Part shown: piece by piece, positions 27,299 through 35,921 of the stretch
Position numbering within the stretch: position 1 is the stretch's first letter
Layout: each line of letters starts with the position of its first letter
Origin: Lentisphaera araneosa HTCC2155
Lineage (GTDB): Bacteria; Verrucomicrobiota; Lentisphaeria; Lentisphaerales; Lentisphaeraceae
Length of the DNA stretch: 64,000 bases
NCBI RefSeq assembly: GCF_000170755.1
Contig: NZ_ABCK01000008.1
Location: forward strand, 1-64,000
Direction of reading: 5' to 3'
Position numbers and translations under genes: made by a program
Notes under the pieces: generated by a model
The model's input: only the letters and a program-made list of their open reading frames with translations
The model's database searches: none
What the model was told of the DNA's origin: nothing

Positions 27299-27565
27299 AT
27301 GAGAAAAGTATTGGGAACATATGAAAAGCCACTGGCTTTCAAGCTACAAGATGGATTTGCAAGATATCTGTTTAGTATTGCTTCCGCGATTATCGCGGTG
27401 TTCTTGATCTATGTACTTGTAAATAATGCCGTTGATATGTTAAACTTTATTGACGTTAATTCTGCTGGAGAAGGTGGAATGACTCATGATGATGAAGCCG
27501 TAGTATGGATTCGTCGAGGTTTATCTATTATTGCAGCAATATATTGTTTTAAAAGAACCAGTTAG
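27299..27565 (+). CDS. small membrane protein (88 aa)
   Basis: An 88-residue protein with a strong transmembrane helix at about 28-48 (FSIASAIIAVFLIYVLVNNA) and a second, shorter hydrophobic stretch near 72-84 (GLSIIAAIYCF). The linker is acidic (GEGGMTHDDEAVVW). I do not recognise the family. It lies 8 bp upstream of the next membrane-anchored gene and is probably co-transcribed and a partner of it. No strong Shine-Dalgarno. Confidence 0.65.
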   Translation: MRKVLGTYEKPLAFKLQDGFARYLFSIASAIIAVFLIYVLVNNAVDMLNFIDVNSAGEGGMTHDDEAVVWIRRGLSIIAAIYCFKRTS

Positions 27566-27573
27566 GAGAACAC

Positions 27574-28437
27574 ATGGCCACACTATTAGTACTATATCTC
27601 ATATTCGGCTCAGGCATGATATGGGGTTACACAAAATCGAAGAAAGATCCAAGAAAACCAATCCCCAAACTCATGTCAATCATCTGTGCAGTTGCTGTCG
27701 TGATGGTGGCTATTCTTTCTCCTCTGATTAATGCGGGCCCAGATCGTGTTGCCATTGAAGATCAATACAGAAATTCTCGTTTGCAAAAACTAGCAGCAGA
27801 TCTCGCTAGCCAAGTGACAGGCCCAGGTAAAGTTTTGGTTATTCATAGCTATGATGTAAATAATGAAAGAAGTAATCAGCACCTACAAAGGTCACTGGCC
27901 TATCTTCAAAAGGGGTTTGCAGGCAAAGCTAATATCGAAAAACTTATTAATCCCGCGCCTCCTTCAAAAAATCCAGATGAAATGGAAATGATGGAAGAAG
28001 TTACTGGAGAACAGTTACAGGCCGTTCTTGAGAGTAATGCAGATTGTGATGTAGTCGTTTTTCTTTCTTCTTTGCCTTATGGTAGAGAACAGTTAAAAGC
28101 TATGGAAATTTTTCACATGCCACCGAAAGAGGCTGATAAAGGTTATGTAGAAGATTCATACCCTGAGTTCGATGAAGCAAAACTTCCAGTAGTTGGTTTG
28201 TCAGTAAGTTCGAGCGTACGTGAATTAAAAAGCTTTATTAAAATGGGTAGAATTGATTCGGCCATTTCATGGAACCCATCAAAAGACTTTACACAAGTAA
28301 CTAATCCCCCAGCTTCTGAAGATTTGAATGAATGGTTTGATCAGCGTTACTTATTAATCAATGCTTCCAATGTTGATGCCTTAGATGGTCAGCATGGCAA
28401 TTTGTTCGTCGAGCCTAAGCCTCCGAAGAAGAAATAA
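27574..28437 (+). CDS. membrane-anchored hypothetical protein with Rossmann-like periplasmic domain
   Basis: 287 aa. Two membrane spans at about 2-18 and 33-53, then a soluble domain. AGGAG precedes the ATG at the end of the upstream gene. The soluble part has alternating beta/alpha segments: GKVLVIHSYDVNN, SNADCDVVVFLSSLPYG, LPVVGLSVSSSVRELKS, RIDSAISWNP. This recalls periplasmic substrate-binding folds of the KVLVIHSYD type, but similarity is only by eye. The tail is PKPPKKK. With the 88-aa gene it forms a two-gene unit closed by a strong terminator. Function unknown. Confidence 0.65.
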   Translation: MATLLVLYLIFGSGMIWGYTKSKKDPRKPIPKLMSIICAVAVVMVAILSPLINAGPDRVAIEDQYRNSRLQKLAADLASQVTGPGKVLVIHSYDVNNERSNQHLQRSLAYLQKGFAGKANIEKLINPAPPSKNPDEMEMMEEVTGEQLQAVLESNADCDVVVFLSSLPYGREQLKAMEIFHMPPKEADKGYVEDSYPEFDEAKLPVVGLSVSSSVRELKSFIKMGRIDSAISWNPSKDFTQVTNPPASEDLNEWFDQRYLLINASNVDALDGQHGNLFVEPKPPKKK

Positions 28438-28454
28438 AACAATACAACTTTTCA

Positions 28455-28485
28455 AAACCGCAGGTGCATACCTGCGGTTTTTTTG
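28455..28485 (+). terminator. intrinsic terminator
   Basis: Perfect 11-bp stem AAACCGCAGGT / ACCTGCGGTTT with a GCAT loop, followed by T residues; 17 bp after the stop at 28437. It also precedes the FadL-like gene. Confidence 0.93.
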
Positions 28486-28504
28486 ATTAATTTTGGGGTA
28501 TTCA

Positions 28505-29674
28505 ATGAAAAAATATTATTTTGCCTTTGCGGCTTTTTTGGGTAGTGCACTGCACGCAACCGTAGCTTTATCAACAGGAACTAATCAGGCGGCCTTAGCT
28601 GGTGGTGGTGTGGCTGCACCTCAAGACTCTACGTGGGTAAAGTTAAACCCTGCATCCATTGTGGGTATGGGTAACCGAGTTGATTTGAGTTTAGAGTACT
28701 TAAGACCTCAGAATGAAATTGAAATGGGCTCTGGAGGTTTACCTAATGCCTTTGAGAGCAGTGTCGATGATACGGGAAACTTATTTTTCCCACATTTCTC
28801 GATGGTGGAGCAATTGGATGATCAATCAGCGTATGGTGTCGCGCTCTTTGTTAACAGTGGTTATTCCTCAGATTATTCGGGTGCACGGTCTACGCCAGGG
28901 CATTTAGGTGATTATGATAGACGCCTTGAGTATAGTTCATACAAATTGTCATTAGTCTATGCGCATGAATTTAATAATGGTTGGCGCGTTGGTTTTGGTC
29001 CTAACTTGAGCTATGCACGAGTTAAAACTGATATGTTGACATTGACAACAGGGCAGCAGACGAGAGGCAATAATGAATGGGATGATAGTTTTGGAGTAGG
29101 CTTTCAATTAGCCGTTCATCGTGAATGGGATCGCTTTGCCTTTGGTATGTCCTACACATCTCGAGTGTGGTTTTCGGAATTTGGTAAATACGAGGATGTG
29201 ACAACGCATCCACTGGATATGCCCAACATATTACAGACAGGTATAGCCTATAAATTAAGAGACAATTTAACTTGGACTTTTGATTGGCAGTACCTTAATT
29301 GGAGCTCTGTAAAGGCTTCAGGCAATGATGTGACTGACGGCGGTTTTGGTTGGAGTAATCACAATATTTTTAAAACTGGGCTTATCTGGGCAGTTGATGA
29401 GCAGTGGACTTTACGCGGTGGTTATTCTTGGGGCGAGGCTCCGATTGATAGTGAAGCACTATTTGCCAATGCCTTTGCACCAATTATTATTGAGCATTAT
29501 TTATCCGCAGGTTTTTCCTATAGAGTTAACGAAAAATGGGAAATCGCGGGTGCCTATATACATGGCTTTGAAAATAGTGTGACAGATAATGGAGGGCAGA
29601 TTCCCTTGGCAGAAGGCACCGAAGTGACTTCCTCGGTGGATATCGTAAATATCGGCTTAACTTATTACTTTTAA
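28505..29674 (+). CDS. OMPP1/FadL family outer membrane channel
   Basis: 389 aa from ATG at 28505; TTGGGG seven bases upstream serves as Shine-Dalgarno, so the upstream TTG in frame is rejected. A signal peptide (KKYYFAFAAFLGSALHA) precedes the FadL N-terminal hatch region: TNQAALAGGGVAAPQDS then KLNPASIVGMGNRVDLSLEY. The rest is alternating aromatic beta strands of a 14-strand barrel, ending in an aromatic C-terminus (NIGLTYYF) recognised by the Bam machinery. Transports long-chain fatty acids or other hydrophobic compounds across the outer membrane. Separate transcription unit downstream of a terminator. Confidence 0.9.
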   Translation: MKKYYFAFAAFLGSALHATVALSTGTNQAALAGGGVAAPQDSTWVKLNPASIVGMGNRVDLSLEYLRPQNEIEMGSGGLPNAFESSVDDTGNLFFPHFSMVEQLDDQSAYGVALFVNSGYSSDYSGARSTPGHLGDYDRRLEYSSYKLSLVYAHEFNNGWRVGFGPNLSYARVKTDMLTLTTGQQTRGNNEWDDSFGVGFQLAVHREWDRFAFGMSYTSRVWFSEFGKYEDVTTHPLDMPNILQTGIAYKLRDNLTWTFDWQYLNWSSVKASGNDVTDGGFGWSNHNIFKTGLIWAVDEQWTLRGGYSWGEAPIDSEALFANAFAPIIIEHYLSAGFSYRVNEKWEIAGAYIHGFENSVTDNGGQIPLAEGTEVTSSVDIVNIGLTYYF

Positions 29675-29761
29675 GACTTTCTAATTTATGTTCAGAGCTT
29701 TGTAGATTTTCTAATCATGCGAGCTAAGTTCCCGAAACGTTTTAATTAATAAGGAAAAACA

Positions 29762-31186
29762 ATGTCTAAAGATAGATATGAGAATCCCTTAGTAGCTCGT
29801 TACGCTAGTAAGGAAATGAGTTATATTTGGTCTCCGCAAAAGAAATTTTCAACTTGGCGTAAACTTTGGCTTGCTTTAGCTAAAGCTGAACAAGAATTAG
29901 ACCTTCCTATTTCAGATGAGCAATTGAAGGCAATGGAAGGCAATCTAGAAAATATCGATTTCGATTTAGCGGCTAAGTACGAGCGCGATTTGCGTCATGA
30001 TGTAATGGCTCACGTACATGCTTGGGGTGATCAGATTCCTGTAGCAAAACCAATTATTCACTTGGGCGCAACAAGTTGTTACGTTGGAGACAATACGGAC
30101 CTAATTCAGATTCGTGAGTCTCTTGATTTAGTCGAGAAAAAAGTTGTTAAACTTATCAATGTTTTAGCTAAGCAAGCTAAAAACTATAAAGATTTAGCAA
30201 CACTTGGTTTTACTCACTTTCAACCAGCTCAGCTCACAACAGTAGGTAAGCGTTGTACTTTGTGGCTTCAAGACTTTTTAATTGATTTAGAAGATCTTCG
30301 TCACCGTATAGATACACTGCCTTTCCGCGGCGTAAAAGGAACCACGGGTACACAAGCAAGTTTCCTTGAACTCTTCGAGGGTGATCATGATAAAGTGAAG
30401 ACTTTAAATTTACGTGTTGCTGAGCTTATGGATTTTGAGAAAGTCATTCCTGTTTCCGGTCAGACTTACACACGTAAAATTGACTACTTAGTACTTAGTC
30501 AACTATCTGCGATTGCTCAATCTACGGCTAAGATGGCTGTTGATATTCGTTTACTTTCTAATCTTCAAGAAATTGAAGAGCCCTTTGAATCTAAACAAAT
30601 TGGTTCAAGTGCGATGCCTTATAAACGTAACCCTATGCGCTCTGAGCGTATTTGTTCAATTGCGCGTTATGTAATGAGTTTAGCAGATAATGGTGCTCAT
30701 ACTCACGCCAACCAATGGTTTGAAAGAACGCTTGATGACTCTGCAAATCGCAGGCTTTCTTTGCCTGAAGCTTTCTTGGGCGTCGATGTAGTTCTTACAC
30801 TTGCAACAAATGTGATTGAAGGTATGGCAGTTTGGCCTCATGTCATCAATAAGAGAGTGATGACTTACCTTCCCTTTATGGCGACAGAAAACATCATTAT
30901 GGCTTGTGTAAAAGCTGGTGGTGATCGTCAAGATCTCCATGAGGCAGTTCGTATTCATTCAGTAGCAGCGGCAAAAGTGATGAAAGAAGGTGGTGAAAAT
31001 GATCTTCTCGAGCGCATTGCAAATGATGAGATTTTTGCCGCAGTCAAAGATAAGCTTGATACTTTGACTAACCCAGCAGACTATATAGGTCGTTCTTCGC
31101 AGCAAGTTGATGAGTTCATTGACGAAGTTGTACTCGCTGAAGTAGGCGACGTCGAAGATGTTGAGATGGATGACATTATCAACTAA
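29762..31186 (+). CDS. purB: adenylosuccinate lyase
   Basis: 474 aa. It cleaves SAICAR to AICAR and adenylosuccinate to AMP in purine synthesis. Fumarase/aspartase-superfamily motifs: HDVMAHVHAWG, IIHLGATSCYVGDNTDL, LGFTHFQPAQLTTVGKR, TTGTQASFLELFEGD, and the signature GSSAMPYKRNPMRSE (flexible catalytic loop, near 280-295). AAGGAA lies just upstream of the ATG. It is a single gene; purA, the partner enzyme in AMP synthesis, lies at the far right of the window. Confidence 0.97.
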   Translation: MSKDRYENPLVARYASKEMSYIWSPQKKFSTWRKLWLALAKAEQELDLPISDEQLKAMEGNLENIDFDLAAKYERDLRHDVMAHVHAWGDQIPVAKPIIHLGATSCYVGDNTDLIQIRESLDLVEKKVVKLINVLAKQAKNYKDLATLGFTHFQPAQLTTVGKRCTLWLQDFLIDLEDLRHRIDTLPFRGVKGTTGTQASFLELFEGDHDKVKTLNLRVAELMDFEKVIPVSGQTYTRKIDYLVLSQLSAIAQSTAKMAVDIRLLSNLQEIEEPFESKQIGSSAMPYKRNPMRSERICSIARYVMSLADNGAHTHANQWFERTLDDSANRRLSLPEAFLGVDVVLTLATNVIEGMAVWPHVINKRVMTYLPFMATENIIMACVKAGGDRQDLHEAVRIHSVAAAKVMKEGGENDLLERIANDEIFAAVKDKLDTLTNPADYIGRSSQQVDEFIDEVVLAEVGDVEDVEMDDIIN

Positions 31187-31196
31187 ATTTATTATC

Positions 31197-31227
31197 CACC
31201 TGCTTTGTAGAAACTATAAAGCAGGTG
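31197..31227 (+). promoter_or_regulatory. hairpin upstream of CNNM/CBS gene (terminator or attenuator-like)
   Basis: CACCTGCTTT (31197-31206) pairs with AAAGCAGGTG (31218-31227); the interior GTAG-AAA-CTAT can pair further with one G:U. It ends two bases before the GGAG that serves the TTG start at 31238. There is only a short T run, so it may not be a plain purB terminator. Confidence 0.5.
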
Positions 31228-31237
31228 TGGAGACCTT

Positions 31238-32263
31238 TTGTTAAGTTTAATTTTATTATCTTTGTTAGTGGTGTGTTTCTCTGCTCTTTCTTCGATGTCG
31301 GAAGCAGCATTTTTATCTATTACTGAAGTTGAAGTAGAAAAGAGTCAGCTAGATAATCATAACAAAGGTTCATGCTTTGCCCTGAAAAAGCTACATGAGG
31401 ACTTAACTCATACTATATCAGTTTTAGTTATCCTTAATAATATAGCCAATATCGCTGGTTCATTAGCAGTAGGAGCTATTGCGACTAAAGTGCTCGATGA
31501 TGTGTGGCAAGGTTTTTTCTCTGCAATCCTCACTTTGGTAATTATCATATGGGCAGAAATTATTCCTAAAACTATTGGTGAGCGCTACGAGACTAAGGTT
31601 TGTCTTGCAGTCGCTAGGCCCCTTTATTTTACTTCAAAGTTAATTGGCTGGCTTGCGGATATTTTGAACTTTATTGCTAAGTTCTTTGTACCCGCACAAC
31701 AATTATCTCACACAACTGATGAAGCAGAAATTTTGATGTTGGCAAAAATTGGTGGTGAGGAAGGTGTCATTGACGAAGATGAATCAGAGATGATTGCCAA
31801 TGTCTTTAAATTGGATGACACGAAAGCTTCTCACATCATGACTCCACGTGTTAAAATGTTTTATTATTCGATTGATCAGACGCTTAATGAAATTAAAGAA
31901 AGTCTCATTGATTGTTCCTACAGTCGCATTGTACTTGTGGGTGAAGGCCCAGATGATATTAAAGGGGTGGCGCACAAAAATGAGTTGCTTGTGGCGATCA
32001 TCAATTCACAAGGCGATGAGAAATTAGAAAACTATATCCACAAAGTTCGCTTTGTGCCTGAACAAGCCCCAGCAGATAAGCTATTAAAAGACTTCCAAGA
32101 TAACCGCCGACACCTTGCGGTAGTAGTAGATGAATTTGGCGGTGTGGAAGGGGTGGTTACCTTAGAAGATGTGTTAGAGGTGCTCACAGGTGAAATCGTA
32201 GATGAATACGATGCTGTCGTTGATTTACAGCAATCAGCACGATTAGAAAACAGCGATAAGTAG
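31238..32263 (+). CDS. CNNM (DUF21) and CBS-domain membrane protein, hemolysin/CorC-like
   Basis: 341 aa. The start is TTG at 31238 with GGAG six bases upstream; no ATG fits better. The N-terminal DUF21/CNNM transmembrane domain has four hydrophobic helices (SMSEAAFLSITEVEVEKS, VLVILNNIANIAGSLAVG, IIIWAEIIPKTIGERY), then a tandem CBS pair (KASHIMTPRVKMFYYSID, HLAVVVDEFGGVEGVVTLED). The long N-terminal and C-terminal CorC domain of some members is missing after the CBS pair. CNNM proteins transport or regulate Mg2+ and related ions; the hemolysin name is historical. A hairpin sits just upstream of the start. Confidence 0.9.
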   Translation: MLSLILLSLLVVCFSALSSMSEAAFLSITEVEVEKSQLDNHNKGSCFALKKLHEDLTHTISVLVILNNIANIAGSLAVGAIATKVLDDVWQGFFSAILTLVIIIWAEIIPKTIGERYETKVCLAVARPLYFTSKLIGWLADILNFIAKFFVPAQQLSHTTDEAEILMLAKIGGEEGVIDEDESEMIANVFKLDDTKASHIMTPRVKMFYYSIDQTLNEIKESLIDCSYSRIVLVGEGPDDIKGVAHKNELLVAIINSQGDEKLENYIHKVRFVPEQAPADKLLKDFQDNRRHLAVVVDEFGGVEGVVTLEDVLEVLTGEIVDEYDAVVDLQQSARLENSDK

Positions 32264-32401
32264 TATTTCGGGAGCAAATTTATAGCCCTTTATGCTGATG
32301 GTGGAGGAGCTATTAGATATATTTATTCACTTATACAAGAGTAGGTATGTCTCATTTACTTAATTGGAGTAAGCAGAAAAATCGAGAAAAACACCACAAA
32401 A

Positions 32402-32418
32402 TGACAAAAGTGACACTT
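32402..32418. promoter_or_regulatory. TGACA direct-repeat motif upstream of toroid gene 1
   Basis: TGACAAAAGTGACACTT, two TGACA elements nine bases apart, 84 bp upstream of the ATG at 32486. The same motif with two changes occurs 83 bp upstream of the second paralogue (34208-34224). Conservation in non-coding sequence suggests a shared operator or promoter element; the binding protein is unknown. Confidence 0.55.
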
Positions 32419-32485
32419 GTCGACTTGATAGCTTGTTAATCATGACTTAGATTAAGAAAAACTAATATAAATTAATGAGGATGTT

Positions 32486-34126
32486 ATGTCTGAAGAAGAA
32501 ATGCCGGAAGATCCGTTTGGAATCTTAAGTCCGGAAGAATTGATGGAGATTCAGGAGAACTATCGTAAGCAAAAGCTTAAAGAGTCTTTAGTTGGTCCTG
32601 TTATCTCTACCTGTATGCACGTTCTACTTATTTTTGCCGCTTCATTCTTTAAAGGTGAAAGCAAAGAGGCCAATGCACAAGTAGAAATTACTCAGCAAGT
32701 AGAAGAAGTGATTGAAGAGCCACCACCGCCACCGCCGCCACCACCACCACCGGATGAGCCTGATATGGAAACTGAAGTTGATACAGTTAATCCAGAGATT
32801 ACTGAAACAGTAGATGTGGAAGATGTGGCAACTGAAGTAGAAGAGGTGAGTGATGAGCCACCAGCAGCTGAAATCATGGATGATGTTGAACTCATGTCAG
32901 ATGTTAAGCCGTCGACTTCTCCTATGCAATCTGCTAAAATGTTTAGTGCACGTTCGCCGAATGCAAAATCAGCAGCTCTCCGTAAATATGGTGGTTCAAA
33001 GGCCGCTCAACAAAGCTTACTTAAAGCACTCGACTGGTTAGCTAAAAACCAGAAACCTGATGGATCTTGGGGTAATAGTGGTACAACTGGTTTAGCACTT
33101 CTCGCGTACCTTGCCCATGGTGAAACTCCTAAATCACAGCGCTATGGTAAAACAGTCAGTAAAGCCATTCAGTGGCTCGCAAGTTCAAGCCCAGGTGCCA
33201 ATCTAGTATATACGCCAAACTTCGACAAAGTAGAACGCGTAGTAGGAATTCAGGAAGTGATCCAAGAGGAACTTGGTTTCTTTGCAGCTGGTCCTGCTCA
33301 AGGTACAGGTGATGTAAGAGTTGCGCACGGATACCCGCACGCTATTAAAGTTTATGCATTAGCGGAAGCTTACACAATGACGGGTAACTATAGTATTGAA
33401 CGTCCTTTGAAAGCCTTTGCGGCATTACTCATTAATGGGATGAAGCCTGAGGGTGACTTTGACTATAACTATAAAAAAGGCCCTCGTTGGGATAACTCCA
33501 TTTCATTTTGGAACTATCAGGCACTCAAAGCACTTAAATCTACGGGCTTGGATTTCGAAGGTCTTGACGCAGCTATAGAAAAAGCTATTCCTCGCATGAA
33601 GTTAATGGCGAAGTATCATTTTCCGTACTCAGGTACTTCTAAGCCTACTAAAGGTAGAGGTAATGCAGGTCTCGCAGCAGCAGGTGCTTTATGTCTCCAG
33701 CTCTTAGGCGCAGCAAAGGGCGATGGCAATGTTGATAATATTATGGACCGTCTTGAAAAAGAATCTATTCCTAAGATGGACTGGGAGAACTCCCCAAAGA
33801 AATGGACGATGTACGCTTGGTACTACCAAACTTTTGCAATGTTCCAACACGGTGGTAATCATTGGAAAGGCTGGAATAAAATATTCCAAAATGTTCTCAT
33901 GAAAAACCAACACCCAGAAGGTTACTGGTCACATGAATTAGCATGGGGTGCAGGTAAAAACCTTGAATCAAAGGCATACCAAACTTCTTTGGCGGCTTTG
34001 ATGCTTACAGTTTATTATCGCTACTTGCCTTCTACTTCGGTTAAGAAAACTAAGCCAAAGTCAGCGACTCAGAAAAAGAAAGAGAAAGAAGCTGCTGGTG
34101 GAGAAGAAACTATAGATATCTTCTAA
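32486..34126 (+). CDS. membrane-anchored, proline-linker alpha/alpha-toroid protein, copy 1
   Basis: 546 aa. A cytoplasmic N-terminal helix (DPFGILSPEELMEIQENYRK) is followed by one membrane span (about 36-55), a linker with eleven consecutive prolines (79-89), an acidic Val/Glu-rich region to about 165, and a C-terminal prenyltransferase/squalene-oxidase-type alpha/alpha-toroid (about 170-515) with QW-like repeats such as LDWLAKNQKPDGSWGNSG. The tail is lysine-rich and ends ETIDIF. The layout resembles TonB, TolA or ExbD: short cytoplasmic end, single span, extended periplasmic linker. No terpene-cyclase DxDD motif was seen, so enzymatic activity is doubtful. GAGG precedes the ATG. It has its own terminator and a tandem paralogue. 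Function unknown. Confidence 0.88.
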   Translation: MSEEEMPEDPFGILSPEELMEIQENYRKQKLKESLVGPVISTCMHVLLIFAASFFKGESKEANAQVEITQQVEEVIEEPPPPPPPPPPPDEPDMETEVDTVNPEITETVDVEDVATEVEEVSDEPPAAEIMDDVELMSDVKPSTSPMQSAKMFSARSPNAKSAALRKYGGSKAAQQSLLKALDWLAKNQKPDGSWGNSGTTGLALLAYLAHGETPKSQRYGKTVSKAIQWLASSSPGANLVYTPNFDKVERVVGIQEVIQEELGFFAAGPAQGTGDVRVAHGYPHAIKVYALAEAYTMTGNYSIERPLKAFAALLINGMKPEGDFDYNYKKGPRWDNSISFWNYQALKALKSTGLDFEGLDAAIEKAIPRMKLMAKYHFPYSGTSKPTKGRGNAGLAAAGALCLQLLGAAKGDGNVDNIMDRLEKESIPKMDWENSPKKWTMYAWYYQTFAMFQHGGNHWKGWNKIFQNVLMKNQHPEGYWSHELAWGAGKNLESKAYQTSLAALMLTVYYRYLPSTSVKKTKPKSATQKKKEKEAAGGEETIDIF

Positions 34127-34147
34127 GCTAGAGTTTATAGAGATTTT

Positions 34148-34180
34148 AAAAGCCTTTGCGATTGTCGCAAAGGCTTTTTT
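34148..34180 (+). terminator. intrinsic terminator of toroid gene 1
   Basis: 14-bp stem AAAAGCCTTTGCGA / TCGCAAAGGCTTTT with a TTG loop and T run. Its core stem is nearly identical to the terminator of the second copy. Confidence 0.93.
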
Positions 34181-34207
34181 GTGTATAAACGATAAATATG
34201 AAAAAAG

Positions 34208-34230
34208 TGACAAAAATGACACATTGACAC
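34208..34230. promoter_or_regulatory. TGACA direct-repeat motif upstream of toroid gene 2
   Basis: TGACAAAAATGACACAT followed at once by a third TGACAC. The first 17 bases match the motif at 32402-32418 in 15 positions, and the distance to the start codon is the same to within one base. Confidence 0.55.
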
Positions 34231-34290
34231 TTGCTATCTACTTTTCCTCACATTAGAGTGAATCATTAAGTTAATAAAAGTGAGGTGCTT

Positions 34291-35907
34291 ATGTCAGATC
34301 AAGATCATTTAGAAGACCCATTTGGGCTCTTAAGTTCAGAAGAATTAATTCACATTCAGCAAGAGTATCGCAAGAAGAAACTGAAGGAAACTTTACTGGG
34401 ACCTCTTATTTCTACAGGCTTTCACGTGCTTTTAGTTTTTGCTGTTAGCTTTTATAAAGCAGAGCCCAAAACTGAAAACCCCCAAGTAGAAGTGACTCGT
34501 TCTGTTGATGAAGTCCCTCCCGTGCCTAAGCCAGAACCACCACAAGTTCCTCAAGTAGAACCTACTGTATGTGATCTTCCAATAGTTGATGAAAATAAAC
34601 AAGTGGATAAGCTGTCTATTGATGAGTTGGAGCCGACTGTTGAAGAGTTTTCTATTGATCCTCCTGCGGTAGACATGAGTAATGATATGAGCTCATTAGA
34701 TATTTTAAAACCATCTACATCCACAGGCTTATCATCTTCCATGTTTATCGGTCGCACACCTGAGTCTAAACAAAGATTACGAAGCAAACATAATGCCGAT
34801 CAAACTGAAGAGAGTTTATTAAAAGCCTTGGATTGGCTAGCGAAAAATCAAAGACCGGATGGTTCTTGGGGCAATAGCGGCGTGACGGGTTTAGCTCTCT
34901 TAGCTTATTTAGCTAATGGAGATACACCGCAATCTAAGCGTTATGGTAAAACGGTGAGTAAAGCCATTCAATGGTTGGCCAGTTCAAGTCCAGGAGTTGA
35001 TCTTGTGAGTGCTGTAGGTATTAATTCAAATGATAGAGTTGTGGGTCTACGCAATGTGACCCAAGAAGATCTCACCTATTTTGCTGGTGGCCCGAGTGTG
35101 GGAACTGGTGATGTGCGTGTATTACACGGCTATCCTCACGCCATAAAAGTCTATGCTTTGGCAGAAGCTTACCTGATGACCGGCAATTATAGTTTGGAAA
35201 GGCCTTTGAAAGCGTTTGCGGCTACACTAATCAAGGGGCAAAAAGCAGAAGGGGATTTTGACTATAATTATAAAAAGGGGCCGCGCTGGGATAATTCGAT
35301 TTCCTTTTGGAATTATCAAGCCCTAAAAGCTTTGGATGCGATTGATTTAGAATTTGATGGTCTTGATGAAGCGATTACTCGATCAATTCCTCGCATGAAG
35401 CTCATGGCAAAATATCACTTTCCCTATTCGGGAACATCAAAGCCAAGTGCTGGTCGAGGAAATGCGGGCTTAGCGGCAGCAGGAGCTTTGTGCTTGCAAT
35501 TATTGGGGGCGGCAAAAGGTGACAGTTATGTGGATAATATTATGGATCGCCTTCGCAAAGAAGCTGTGCCTCAAATGAATTGGAATCATTCACCTAAAAA
35601 ATGGGTCATGTATGCTTGGTATTATCAAACCTTTGCGATGTTTCAGCATGGAGGCAAGCATTGGAAAGAATGGAACTCAGCATTTCAAAAAGTTCTCATT
35701 AAAAATCAACATCCCGAGGGTTACTGGTCGCATGAATTAGCTTGGGGAGCAGGGAAGAATGTTGAAGCGAAGGCCTATCAAACTGCGATGTCGGCTTTGA
35801 TGTTTACGGTTTACTTCCGTTATGGTATAGAAGCTGATAGAGCCACAATGAAAAAGAACAGAAAAGAAAAAGCTTTAAATGAAGATGAGACCATCGACAT
35901 ATTTTAG
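34291..35907 (+). CDS. membrane-anchored, proline-linker alpha/alpha-toroid protein, copy 2
   Basis: 538 aa from ATG at 34291 (GAGG six bases upstream; the GTG two codons earlier overlaps that Shine-Dalgarno). Same architecture as copy 1: N-terminal DPFGLLSSEELIHIQQEYRK, one membrane span, a linker and a C-terminal toroid that is almost identical over long stretches (for example KKGPRWDNSISFWNYQALKA). The linker is strongly diverged: no poly-proline run, but scattered PxP (VPPVPKPEPPQVPQVEP). The lysine-rich tail again ends ETIDIF. It arose by tandem duplication of a whole transcription unit. The different linkers suggest different partners, reach or location. No catalytic motif recognised. 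Confidence 0.87.
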   Translation: MSDQDHLEDPFGLLSSEELIHIQQEYRKKKLKETLLGPLISTGFHVLLVFAVSFYKAEPKTENPQVEVTRSVDEVPPVPKPEPPQVPQVEPTVCDLPIVDENKQVDKLSIDELEPTVEEFSIDPPAVDMSNDMSSLDILKPSTSTGLSSSMFIGRTPESKQRLRSKHNADQTEESLLKALDWLAKNQRPDGSWGNSGVTGLALLAYLANGDTPQSKRYGKTVSKAIQWLASSSPGVDLVSAVGINSNDRVVGLRNVTQEDLTYFAGGPSVGTGDVRVLHGYPHAIKVYALAEAYLMTGNYSLERPLKAFAATLIKGQKAEGDFDYNYKKGPRWDNSISFWNYQALKALDAIDLEFDGLDEAITRSIPRMKLMAKYHFPYSGTSKPSAGRGNAGLAAAGALCLQLLGAAKGDSYVDNIMDRLRKEAVPQMNWNHSPKKWVMYAWYYQTFAMFQHGGKHWKEWNSAFQKVLIKNQHPEGYWSHELAWGAGKNVEAKAYQTAMSALMFTVYFRYGIEADRATMKKNRKEKALNEDETIDIF

Positions 35908-35921
35908 TTTCGGCACATAAA

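Noticed and set aside
32347-32439. 30-codon reading frame MSHLLNWSKQKNREKHHK... upstream of toroid gene 1
   Set aside because: It overlaps the TGACA repeat motif, lacks a good Shine-Dalgarno spacing, and no counterpart exists upstream of copy 2.
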